64,000 nt of DNA from Taenia hydatigena. Taxonomy: Eukaryota; Platyhelminthes; Cestoda; Cyclophyllidea; Taeniidae. Of this stretch, positions 12,914 to 24,555 are shown piece by piece (position 1 is the first letter of the stretch; every line of letters begins with the position of its first letter). The position numbers and the translations under genes were made by a program. Location: the NCBI GenBank assembly GCA_036345935.2, contig JADWOT020000005.1, positions 4,411,247 to 4,475,246 of the forward strand, given 5' to 3'. Below the pieces are notes generated by a model. It did no database searches and was not told the DNA's origin. It worked only from the letters and a program-made list of their open reading frames with translations.

Positions 12914-13479
12914 TGTTACACGGAGGCAGTTGATCATACGCAAGGAGGCGGTTCGCCCACAGATGTGCATGGGCCCACGCATTAGCCGACGGCGCAAGAG
13001 TCCACGTTGGCTCTGGCGCACCTTCACCCGACGGTCTCTTCGCTTCCCCAATGACCTTCATTATTTCTCGTCTTCTTTCATCCCTAATATTTCTCTATTA
13101 TTTTAAGCGGGTTGAGGAGTTAACCGCTACCTTCAGATCAGCATTTAGCACCAATACTTAGCGTTCATGCCTCATAACCTATCCGTGCTCCACTGATGCT
13201 ATTCACATCATCAGACAACTCCCTGCCAAGGGACCATTTTTTTGGAAAAGCAACAGAGATTGAAAAGGCCTCCTTGCTGTTTCTGGAGGCACAACTTACT
13301 AAAGCGCTAAACGTCCCAATTTCCAAGATTAGAAGGCTTCTTTCTGTTCACCTTTTGCGTGCGATTTAAACAGTGTTTGAATTTCGGGGCCTCGTTACAA
13401 GCCCACTAAATTTTATGGAGGAAAAGTAAACGAAAACTAAACAAGAGAGAATTTCGATAAGTTTTATAACTTTATTTTG

Positions 13480-13693
13480 CAATAACCTTCATTATTTCTT
13501 GTTATTTTTCATTTTTACGCGCCTTTATTAATTAATATTATGAACTAAAATAATTTCGTGGTGTTGCATGTCCCCCACATGAAAGAGTCACCCAGAGAAG
13601 TTCAAGCGTATCCAAGGCGGTGGTCCGCCCCTAGAACACATGGCTGATGTACACGCTCCAATGCATCAGCCAATGGGGCACGAGTCCACGTTA
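13480..13693 (-). repeat. Right arm of the 214-bp inverted repeat
   Basis: This is the partner of 12700-12913. Differences are single substitutions scattered along the arm, such as GCGTTGG against GCATTGG and GACAAG against AACAAG. The outer end runs into the direct-repeat homology of the surrounding cluster. Confidence 0.8.
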
Positions 13694-14010
13694 ATGCAGG
13701 CACACACGCCCACCTGATGACCTCTGTGTTTTCACAATAGCCTGCATTAATTCTCGTCTTCACTCAACCCCTTGGATCCTCTTCTAATTCAAATTGGATG
13801 CAGAGTCAACTGTTCACTTGAGCTCTGCATTCAGCACCGACTAGCTTACAATAAAATCGCTGAAGGCTCATTTTGAAGGACGTGGTATCGCGGGTTCTCA
13901 TTAATGTCGTAATAAGCTCGATCGTGTAGAGCAACATACTGCCTACGACAGAGGAGAAGGGATGAGAGGCCATTGGCACGGCCCGAAGTCCATATTTTAA
14001 TGCGAAGTAC

Positions 14011-16270
14011 AACTTCCAGAGAGCAAACCATTTGTGTCGCTAAACTCACAGTCGAGCGAATCGTCAAACTACTCGCAAAATCTTTGTTCTTCCAAGAAGT
14101 AGTTTTTTAGGAATGAAATACTTGGACATGAGGCCCTTAGGCGATCCAAGTGATTCCATAGGTGTGGGAATTCACCCGGTAAAGAATGTGTCTCCTCATA
14201 GTGTAGTAACGAAATGGTAAGAGTTTGCATCTCTTTAGCAGTATACCAGTGCTAAGTACTGCGTTCCGTTCAATTATAGACACTTAGTTTGCTTGCCTGA
14301 AATGTTTCGAGAGCAACCCTATTTGAGATAGCTTTAGTAAGCTGTTGTTGAGATTTCGTTTTTTTTGCTTTTTCGGTGTTCATTGTTTTCTTGGCGAAGC
14401 ATATTGAGTTAGCAATGAGACTTTGAGGTGACAGAACTGATTAAAAATGCAGACATGAGGGATGCCGAACAAAAGCTTCTCATAGAGATAAATGCAAAAG
14501 TCGCTCACCGTTTTAGCATGTTTTCTCCCATATTCACTAAGAAAACCGCTCCCATCTTGGTATTTTTTTCACAACAATTGATGTTTGCGCACAGCATTGT
14601 CTGATGCAATCAATTGGATGCGTATGATTACCTGAACAAATAGCACCAGAGAAGCGCTGGACTGGGTGGCATTTCGGGGTGTCACAGTTTATCCCTGTAC
14701 TGCTCAATGGGTGTTACGAAAAGCCTCAGCTTTGTCGGTAGCATTCTGCAAGCTAATCCAACACTCTCTGCTATTGGGGTTTCAGGCAGGGGGACGACAG
14801 TGGCAATGGTAAAATTAGACCACATGGGTGAGGGTGCGTATATCTACATATTTTAACAATTAAATGTGAATTCGCGACCCTGTGAAGTTGCGGTAATTCA
14901 ACAAATAAAGGGATATCGAAGACTTTGCAATAGAAGTGACTGATAGCATCTGAATTATCCGCCAATCCTTAGAACAAATGCTGTCGAAAATGCACTAACT
15001 TAATGACTTCATTTTTAAAAGTGTTGATTTCATTCCATCAGTAACTAACCGCTCAACATTTATACTTTAACGTGGGACCCAAAGGCCTCTTCGATTAATG
15101 TAAAATGGACAGCAGACCCAGGTCAACGTGCGTGGAGATTGCGCTTGAGTGCGTGCCTGGTTTAAGTCTGAGACTGAGTCCGCTCATGAATGCAGCACCC
15201 CAGGCACTCGGTCGGCAAATTCACTCGCACCTTCTAGTGACTGATTGAGAGTGGGCTCGAAGTGACTGCTAGTGCATTTAAGGTGTAGCTAATGGACTAA
15301 TCACACAATATGAGGAGCATCTATGAAGCGAAAACTTTACAATCTTGGATAGGAACGTCTCGGTGGATGTAAAGATAGACCAAACATTATGATGCAGCCT
15401 TCCATCATCACACAATAATTGTCAGCACATTCTCCAACTAATCCGTTTTTATTTCCGCATTTCGCCGAACGTAATCCCCTAGGGCCAACACATTTGTGTA
15501 TTAATGAGAATGAATCAAAACACTAAAAAATTGTATTTGACACTATGAAGTATTTTACAGTGATTGGTCTCTTGACTGCTATGTAACGATGCACGATTGT
15601 CAGCCTGACCAATCTCTGTATTATTGAAGCCTGCAATGGGAGAAACAGCGCCGTTGACAAACACAAGTTTTGAGCTATAATATTTGAGGTGGGCGTATTA
15701 GCAGACAGTTCGCGCAGACTTACATTAAGATTGACGACGAAATTGGGGATGATGAAGGCGAACAGGGTTGCATTATCTAAAGCATTGCAAACAGACTTGC
15801 CAGCGGTGGCTAAAGCGTTGGAGGTGGTGCTATGACGCGGCAGGACCTTCTGAAGCTGGCTTTACAGGACTTGTGGTTGTGGTCTCACCTTCTCCTTCTA
15901 TCCAAAACAACAAATCTTGTTCATCATATCCTTCACCATCCACATGGTAACTAATTACTAACTGTGCATGATAGGACAATCGCAGCTGCCCTGTTGAGCA
16001 CGACTATCTTACGGTCTACAGTCACATTATCTCAGGAGAATCGAACAACTTCTGATGCAGTCTGATTTCTAATAAAAATGCTCATTTGTTAGTAGTTTGG
16101 CATTCCATAAATGGATTAGAAAGGACTCACTTTCTTTCGAAAATGGTATAGTCGTGTTTACTATATTGCTATAGTAACGACGACAACCCGTGTGTACAAA
16201 AACAGAGGCAAAAATAGTATTTCCTGACTGTAAGCCTGTGAGGAAATGGCTTGTAGAGAACTGTGCCCTA
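14011..16270. other. Non-coding stretch, no supportable gene
   Basis: No conserved domain or phase-consistent exon pair is seen. A short Ala/Leu-rich frame at about 15720-15835 (+), starting with a tandem ATGATG, ends after some 28 codons and is not recognised. Confidence 0.4.
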
Positions 16271-16278
16271 TTGGTTAC

Positions 16279-16521
16279 CTAAATCCCATCGCCGCGATCC
16301 CAGCTGACAAAATAGCCACCAAAATAGCCTTTGAATTCAAGCGGATCTTTCCATTTCAGCAGCGCGGCGGATGAGTTCACTGCTTCCAAACTCCCAGTGC
16401 TACAAGAAAACCGTTTACTAAAGAATTCTCTGGCGCCATGAAACGGGTCAACATCATTGCTTGGAGCAATGGCATGGGAGAGACATTTGATTGACTGGTA
16501 TTTCTCACTGCCATTCTTCAT
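16279..16521 (-). CDS. Orphan 80-residue reading frame
   Basis: From an ATG at 16521 the minus strand reads 80 codons to TAG. The composition is balanced and protein-like, with a central aromatic and glycine-rich run (FKGYFGGYFVSWDRGDG) near the end and few low-complexity stretches. No signal peptide, membrane segment or known domain is visible. The frame also extends five codons upstream of the ATG to a non-ATG start. The stop overlaps a TTTAG|GTAACC splice-like context. No partner exon was found. It could be a small lineage-specific gene, an exon or a chance frame. Confidence 0.3.
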   Translation of the reverse strand: MKNGSEKYQSIKCLSHAIAPSNDVDPFHGAREFFSKRFSCSTGSLEAVNSSAALLKWKDPLEFKGYFGGYFVSWDRGDGI

Positions 16522-17049
16522 CCCGTTTCTATTCAACAGGCGCTACTTGAAGACTCGATGTAAATAAAAGGAGGAGCCAATGGGGAGAGTACGTCTGGAT
16601 TGGCGGTATGGCTTTTATTCATACTCCTTTTGTGCCCCTACTGACGTGGTAAGGAAATCGCTCTCACTCTAGCCAGTATCGAGTTATTTTATGAAGTGCT
16701 GGATTTATTACTGCGGTTAGTTGAATGAGAAGCCATAGAATTCTCCCATACTTCTGTTTAGACGCTGAACGCTCACAATACTGAAACTTGGGAGAAAGAG
16801 TGAAGGAGGATTACACAGTTGTGGGCGCTTGATGTAGTTCATACACTACATCCTCGAAGAGAGGTTGCTTGATAAATCCTAAATGCAACTACCGAGTTCG
16901 AGGCTGTATGCGAACCGGAAACCTTTCTACCGGTTCTAAATCAGCATGCGAGGGACACGGGAGCAGAATGATCGAGGGATCGTTTGGCCTTACTCAAGTG
17001 ACCATAGCTATGAGAGATGCGTGAAAAGGTAAGAATAATGCACCATCGG

Positions 17050-18150
17050 CCCACACCTGCATTTTGTCATGGAGTTGACTTGATAATATCAGCTACAATA
17101 AGGCAGAAGAAAGTTAAGCTGAGCAGACTTGTTATGTTTGACAAGATTTGTGTGGACAGAGCACACGCAAGTTAGAACTGTCAAGGATCTCTTCATCACG
17201 ATGGTAGGATGCGACACCCACCAATATCGTAAAGTGTAAACAACAATATTTAAGGACATTAGCCATTTTTCATGCAAGCTACGCCTGCAATATTGAAGTA
17301 GATTGTATTGTTGATGGTGTGTACTCCCGGTTGTGTTGATCAAGCACCGCAGGAGAATCGACCTGCACCAAAATAAGTAGACTTGAGTGACATCAGTTTG
17401 TTACGCATAGCAGTGGGCAAAGTAATATGCACATTGCGAGAAGTTGAATAAAGTGGAATGAATCATTAGCAAAATGATTAATTGTTCGTTAGTATAGCAT
17501 GAATTTAAGCACGAACATTTTGGAGGCAAGAATGGGCAGAATCGAAGGTTTCACATTGAACACGCCAAAAGTTAACAAGTAGTCGTATTGAAAGTCAAAA
17601 TACTCTTCAAAACGTTCTTTTATCTTTTTAGAATCCTTATATTTGTAGACTTGATCGATAGTTTTGATGAAAAAGTCCTGCAATAGGTCCGTGATCTTTA
17701 GATGAAAATGGCCACACACGCCTCTGGGTGGCAGCATTAATCTAAGTTCAGTGATACGCTTTTATAAGCAGATCATTGAGTTACCTCAGCTGCAGAGTTA
17801 ACGTACCTTTAGGCAAGCAAAATCATCTTACGTGGGGATCCTCCGAAATCAGAACTCTTTCACACCTTCAATGGTTCTGGGATGTGCGTTTCACACAGCG
17901 GGATTTTAAACCATACGCACAATCGACGCTGCTTCTAGCATCTAAGAGGTGAGTTGTGATTCCAAAAATCCGAGTTACAAATGATGCCTCCAACTCGCAT
18001 CCAGTTCTTTCGAGGCAATGAAAGATGAAGGCGCATGAAAATTACAGTAAACCGGTTATTCGGAAAGCTTAAATTAGAATAAGCTACAACCAAAAGTTCG
18101 GTTAGGATCTAAGAAAACAACTGATCAGCATCTGTAGCATTGTTAAAATG
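17050..18150 (+). repeat. Dispersed repeat family G, copy 2
   Basis: This is the collinear partner of 6620-7660 in the same orientation, with the same order of conserved blocks and several indels. It has stops in all frames in the aligned part. A 17100-17240 segment retains a reading frame parallel to copy 1 for some 30 codons on either side of shared stops, suggesting decay from a common element rather than gene duplicates. Confidence 0.6.
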
Positions 18151-19470
18151 GCAAAAACGGAAGACTGTGGACTGGCCATGTCCTGCGAAATGATTTTAAG
18201 ACAGAAAGAAAGCCCTTAAGTTGAAGTTTTGATAAAAAGGCTTGGATGCGATGAGGGCATTAATATGATGTTTGGCTATACCGCGATATCGTATTATTCC
18301 ACAGTTAACAAGGTGTTTTCCAATGTTCTGGTTTCAGCAGTATTCGGTGAGAAGAGCTCTTTCCGAAGACAAGGGGCCTTACAAAGGTGAATTTTTGTCA
18401 ATAATGCGCACAATACAATTGGCAACCATCAGAAGATCTTTCAAAGTCCATCTATTAAAGTCTCAAAAAATAATTTAATTTTGAGTTGGTAGAAAAAGTG
18501 CGAAATTAACAATGAGGAAGAAGATGAATGTGTGGCACATACAGGAGTGGGTAAAGAGAGTGAAGTAAGCAAAGAAATTTTTTCAGCATGTGTTTGGAAA
18601 ATGCGGTAGTGAGTGGAGAGCGGGTGCGTACGTGTGTCTGAGTTGCCGTGAGATTTTAGACGCGTCCAACCCCACCAGCTTATGGATGAACGTGGTTGTC
18701 CCTCTGCGACCTCTCGGATGCCGTTTGGTCGTATCTTCATCACTCCTAAAGTGGGATCCCAACTTGTGCTGTAACACACAGACAACTTCTTTGAGCATAA
18801 CGATGTTAGTGCTAGTGTGCATGCACGGCTGTTGTGAAAGGGGTTCAAAAGTGCCATGCACGAATGTGTGGATGCGGCATTGGATGAATTCGGGGTTAAC
18901 AAATGGATAAGCAGGTTTTGGAAGTATGTGCAGATGGATCCAAGATGAGTTGCGGTTTTAAGTGGACTAAGTGGTTAAAAAGATAGAATCTAGACAGAAG
19001 GGGAATGCATTAGAAGACAGAATGCAGCGATGGTGGGTGAGTGAGTCTTGCATAAATTGCACTGGGAAAGGGATTGATAGATGAACTGAGGTATCAGTGC
19101 GCACACGAAATGGATGGACTAGGATTGAAGCGATGAAACGATTGGCGTAAAATGAAGTTCATATTCATCCATTGGCGGCTTCATGACGTTTTGGTGGGTG
19201 ATCAGATAAATTCAGGAATAAAGTGGGCATCATTGAATGGGCGCGTGCTTAGCCATAAGCTAGAGCGAAGCTATTTAAAAATATATTGAATGGATTGCGC
19301 CCCCAATCGCATGTTAATTAAATCTGCTCATTGTACAAGGAGCGGTGATGCAACTTGAGACTCCTGGCCTTGCAAGTAATCAGTGACATCGCAGATGCGA
19401 TGCACAGCATACACTGGCGGGTAGACAAGGTTTGTCGTGAATGGCCAGGGTGCACAACTCAAAAGCGCGC
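18151..19470. other. Stretch with overlapping open frames, nothing assignable
   Basis: A 153-codon minus frame (18441-18902) and a 106-codon plus frame (18590-18910) overlap over the same DNA. Neither has a recognisable motif. A third plus frame near 18830-18940 reads as a short helix-like peptide between stops. This may be old transposon coding sequence, but I cannot name it. Confidence 0.3.
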
Positions 19471-19479
19471 GCCTCCAAT

Positions 19480-20000
19480 GTTATGTGCCAAAGTCTTTAA
19501 ATAGTTAATGCCTTTCGATGTCATCCGTTAGTGTAATAACCATCGGTTGCATCCGTTATCTTCGGCCAATGTGTTAGTATGCTAGCATTTCGACTGCCTC
19601 GGTGACTTCGTGCTGGAACTTCCATCTAGTTGATGACACTGGTCTTCAGATTAAGTAAAGCTGTTAAATTATAGAATTGTCAAGCCAGATGTAGGTTGAA
19701 TTGCTTATCCACAAGCCTAGACACTAGCTATGAAAGTGAAGATGTGTATTGTCAAAACTGACAAAAATTTCGATTGGAAACATTCACTACCGTGTCCATC
19801 TTGTGACTAAGCTTTGAAAAAATTATTCCAGAAACAAGTTAATTGCGTTGCATTTTATTATGAGCTGAAGACACAAATTTAGGCTACGTGGTTCTATTAA
19901 TTCAGAGTTTATGCCGACAACTAGTTTACGCTTCTTAAAAATGAGTTGGTGTTGATTTTTAATGCTTTGTCGCATAGAAGATTTGTTTCATATGACAAGG
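19480..20000 (+). repeat. Dispersed repeat family H, copy 1
   Basis: By eye this aligns with 45540-46110 in the same orientation. Shared blocks include TCCGTTAG..., TTTCGACTGCCTCGGTGAC against TTTCAACTGCCTCGTTGGC, CTGTTAAAT..., and near 19880 AGGCTACGTGGTTCTATTAATT against AGGCTACGTTGTCTATTAATT near 46038. Similarity is moderate with indels. No protein-coding content is recognised. Confidence 0.5.
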
Positions 20001-23000
20001 ATGGCAATTACGTTGAGAATATCATGTTACAAATGCAAAATTTGAACGATCGAGTACTCATAATCTTATTTGTAAGTAATGTGACATCAATTAAGGGAAA
20101 GGGGAGAAGGAAGGAGATGTTCAACCGCATGATTCACTTCCCAACAAAGGCACTTGTGATTAAACTGAAATTTTACCATGGTTAAGTAGAGTTTAACTCG
20201 AGCAACAATTTACCGCCCTTGCTGCTATTACAACACCTTCTATGCCTCCGTCTTCCACCCCCTCTCCCACTATACAGGCTTACTGGAGCTTCAAGATAAT
20301 TCTACTTTGTGCTCACAAATGCGTATCGCGCCCACATCTGCCACCGCCTACAGCTTTGCAATAGGCTCGATCCTTCTTCAAGGTCATGTTTATTGACTGA
20401 TCAATAATTCAATTCGACCCATCAATACACTGCACGCTGCAGGTTACTCGCACCTAGAGAGACGTCGACTTGCCACGAAGTTATTGACCGATTCTCCACT
20501 CGCCCTTGTCACACCGGCAGTACTACCTCCGGCATTACCACTCTGCAGAAGGTGACCTGCTCATGTGTAAGTGGATTCCACACTGACTCTCTGCGCGCTT
20601 CTCCAGTACTGTTTAGTAAGTTTTTCAAAAAAGCTTTTTTAGTCTAGGTAGATAAAAATTATTTCAGAAACGGCCAGAAATTTTTAGTCCTACTCGTCAT
20701 TTTGCCGTTTTGCCTGACAAACGGATGCTTTGGCACAATGTTTCATTGAAATTAAACCAGGTCATCAGAAAACAAAATTTGACTTGAAATTAAGTATATT
20801 TTTACAAATGAGTGAGTGGCTTACTGCTCTTTAGTAAAGGCAGCGAGAAGTTGGTAGCGTAAGTTGATTATTCGAATTCATGAAAAAGGCATATTATTTC
20901 AATTTTTTTGGCTTTGCAAGTGGCAACACGACGGCAAGTCCAGAATGAGTACTGAAAAAGCTTGAGATCGTGAGTGGAGCTACGTTTAAAATGTTTGACC
21001 ATGGTGGAAGAGGGAGAAATGCCATTAAATGACCGAAGACATGTTCCGGGGTAGGGGCTAGTGCACAACTTCTCCTTGCGCATCTTACTTTTCTTTAGCT
21101 TTCATTCCATTCCACTAAACTTGATTATGAGAGTGGCATGATGGAAAACTCAGAAAAAGCAAGACAGAGATCTGGCGTAAACTAGTAAATTTCCACTGCT
21201 TAAATTAGATTGTAACATTTTGACTTCGTCTTCCCGTTAAACTACTTCTTTGTCCCAGTTTTCTAAACTTGAGTACCGTGAAGGCTTGATCTAGAGCATA
21301 GCAGACCCGAAGGGAACAGTCAGCGCAGTGGTGTTGCGAATCTGCTTCATTTTGGGCTAATCGCAACGCGTTATGCTTTGCAGATCAGAGAATTAATGCG
21401 AACACAGGAGGCAACTTCCTCATCTTCAACGGTTGTACTAAACACCCTAATCGCCAGAACCCAAATGTTCCTTTTGTTGATCAGCGCTATAGAGCGCTTT
21501 GGGAGAACCTCTCGCTTTCACTCCCAAATTTCTCTATGGGGTGGTTGAATGCGTATCCTGATTATGACACTCCAGCTCAGTTACTTTCATGACCCTAAGT
21601 TGCGCCCAGATAAGAAGAATGTTTGCCCTCGTCAACAAGACCAAATATTGAAGCAATCAGGTCAATTTCGCGACCATGAAGCGCCGGGAGCTTCGTTGGT
21701 CCCGCATCACCATACGCTTAGTAGACGGCTAGCCCTAACATCCTCATTACACTCGAAAACCTAGTTAGCCATCCCCTTATTTACGCGGTTCGCTACTTAC
21801 GGGCTCATTCCTTTCGTGAGTCCAATGAAGCAGTTGCGCAATTTCCTTTTTTGACGCACCTGAGTCCATTATAAACCTTACGGCTTTCCTCGCCCTTTGC
21901 CACAGGGTTGGGGTCGCTTAAATGTCTATATGGTTAAGTTTAGCACAAAATAGAATTTGCTGAATCCATTCTGATCAATGATTTTAATCTTTGCTTTTAT
22001 ATACTCATTCTCCGACGCCCAATGTGGTGTTGTGACATGTAAAGCCAAGGATACTTCAGTTTATCGGCTGCGCAAAGCAATGTTGGAATGCTTATAACCT
22101 CTGTTTAGCCTCCACATTTCCTTCTTTTTCACATTCCAACCTTTCTTTTTATCTGACGGCTGATCGGAGAATGAGATTCGACCAAAGAAGAGATGTCAAT
22201 GTGCCTCGTGAAAAGAAGCAACATGATTTGAGTGACCAGTTGTCACTTATCAGAGGAAAGTCGACTCTTTCATCAGCATCAACTTTGCCGCCTAAAAGGA
22301 CCTTAGCATTCATATTTTCTACAATGCGCTAATGTCTTGCTGCTATTAGTGCCTCATTAAGCAGCTAATTTTAACTCGACATGAGAAATGCACAGCAACC
22401 AAGACCATTCCCATTCGGTTTTGACAAACCGTGTTGATCGACTTTTTACCAAACTAGACCTTTAATTCACGCGAAGAGGAATCTTTAATCCAAAAGCCGC
22501 TATTCTTGCTTAATCTTTATCAGATTTGCTCAGATTGAAATACTTTCCTTCATGGCAGAAGAAGAGTATGGCCTGAAAATTCGCACAATGTTAACCTGTT
22601 TACAAGCTGAAGCTATTTATGGGTGTCTGCATTGCTGAAAGCAATTAGTTTTACTATCCTGTCCATACAGTGGAAAGCTCAGAGACATTGATGTAGCGGC
22701 CTGGGGTGGTGTGCTTCCCCTCCTCAGTTAAAAAATGTTAAATCTTGATATTGTAAAGCCTTCGTGTGGGACACATAAAGGCTCAGAGTTGCATTTCCAG
22801 CATCCTGCTTTAGCGATTTTAATTAGCGTTTTGTTCCTTTCGTGCAAGTACCTTTTGTTTACCCGGAGGTAATCGCCATAGCAGGCGTATTTTGTTCCCG
22901 CTTTTTGCTTCAAATCACGGCATCCTTTTCCATTGTGACAAGTATTATTAATAATTTTTTGTTAAAAAATGTTTCACAAAGTCTTAAACGAGCTCGTCTG

Positions 23001-24513
23001 CCCAGTTGTACCTTTTTCTACCTTTAGTTCACTTGGTAAGTCGGTAGGTGGAGACGGAGCCATCGAATGGACGAGGCAGCAAACCCAATAGTGTCTGTCT
23101 GAGGGCCTACGAGCCCCGACGTCTATCTCCAAATCTGCTAACATGCATAACTATATGTCTGTTGGTTTGACTATCCATCTATCTAGTGGGTCCTCTTTCT
23201 CCTAATCTCTTTGCGAGGTGTATAGGAGTCGCTTTACAGAGCATACAATGGGTATATGAAGCTAGTCGAGATGGACCTGTCTACGATGCTCACAAGGGAC
23301 ATTCAAGTTGTGATAACAAATCTATTTAAGTTGTCAAGAAACCGATTGTGAACACATCAGTCATGAAAATAGGCAGATTCGGTAAGAGGGGGTAAAAGTG
23401 CCAATATCAGGCAAATATTCTTAAATTCGCTCGTCCTTATAACTGAACAAATGCAAATGTAGGACTTAAATAATCGTTCAATCAGGAGACAAGTAAAAGT
23501 TCATGCCAAATTTGTGTGTGACTGAAGAAAGTCCAGCTGATCTTGGGTGCAACTGAAGCAGGTTACTTTTTGCCCCACAGAATCCATTTTCAATGCCAGC
23601 TGTAGCGGAACCGCAGACGTCTCCATCGACGCTAAGCGCTTTGCTAAAGGTGGCCTAATGTGTAACACATTGATTGCAGCTCGGTTTGACTGGCAGCGCT
23701 GCTGACGACTTTTGCGAAGGAAGTAAAAAGATGGATGTAGCTTACTGCAATTTTGCTGATTCGATTGCTACCACGCAGGCCATGAAGTGGTTGTGAAGCA
23801 AAGGCGAGTCACAGCTGAGCGCAGGTCGAAGCCATGGGGCTTTAGGGCAAGGTCGACCGAGTTACAGGTGTAGGACATTGAGGAATTTCTTATTTGCTGT
23901 GTACATGATTTTCCTCTCCGCAGAAAATGGTGAGAAAAGGGATGATGCAAAGTAGTGGACTCTCCCTTAAGTTATAGTATCAAAGATTGGGACGTTCATA
24001 GTAGACCTCCTTTCCTACCTCTTGGATTCTGAAAAGTACTTCGACTTCCTGGCCATCTTTATCCTTCTTAACTTGTCCTTCTGTTCTCAGCATGCGCCCT
24101 TTATCGACCTCTTTTCTCTGGACATTGGAAGCTTATAATTGGTCTGGGCTCAGCACAGATCAAGACATTCGAATTTTCAGCGAATCGGCGGTTAAAATCC
24201 CACCAACCCCATTGCAATTTCGGATGAGCATTTTCACGTTCTGTTTGAAATTACCCCAGCGTCACATATTTGCGACCAGAAATAGTTAAACTATTTGATT
24301 ACCTTGGCATATGCTAAAGCAAATTTGGTTCGCCGAGAAAATATCTTCACCCAAGTCAGTACACTTTAGTGAAGTAAAATAACCTTAGAGGTGTCCTAAC
24401 TTACTAAGTCAGATCATCAGGACAAAGTGCTGCTCACGTTTAGACTGGTTGCCATGTCACTAACCGTGTGAACGTGCTTCATGGTATAGCGAACCCTTAA
24501 TCATTCTCTGCAG
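20001..24513. other. Non-coding stretch, no supportable gene
   Basis: Only short, unremarkable frames are present. A GG|GTAAGT-like site near 23036 has no plausible exon attached. No RNA genes or repeats shared with the rest of the window were found. Confidence 0.4.
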
Positions 24514-24555
24514 TTCATTTACCACAGACGGCCCTTAGTTCTAACCGAAACAAAG
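24514..24555 (+). other. Isolated 42-nt exon-like segment
   Basis: A pyrimidine-rich acceptor (ATTCTCTGCAG) is followed by 14 open codons (FIYHRRPLVLTETK) and a strong donor (AAAG|GTAAGT). Both splice signals are good and the length is a multiple of three. No flanking exon was identified, so this is a lead only. Confidence 0.2.

Larger units (their letters stand above)
11990..14010. repeat. Cluster of diverged direct copies plus an inverted copy (about 1.4 kb unit)
   Basis: Several blocks recur at an offset of about 1.33-1.42 kb: GAGAATTTCGACAAAG at 12027 with GAGAATTTCGATAAG at 13446, TGCAGAGTTGGATG at 12424 with TGCAGAGTCAACTG at 13799, and GAGGCCATCAGCACGGCC near 12673 with GAGGCCATTGGCACGGCC near 13965. 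A shorter third direct copy lies at about 12915-13120 (GCATTAGCCGACGGCGCAAGAG, matching GCGTCAGCCGATGGTGCAAGAG near 12289). An inverted copy sits between them. No open frame is shared by all copies. This is best described as a locally duplicated, rearranged repeat; whether it began as a transposon or a gene is unknown. Confidence 0.65.

Noticed and set aside
18441..18910. 153-codon minus and 106-codon plus frames over the same DNA
   Set aside because: No recognisable domain; they overlap each other and their lengths are within chance.
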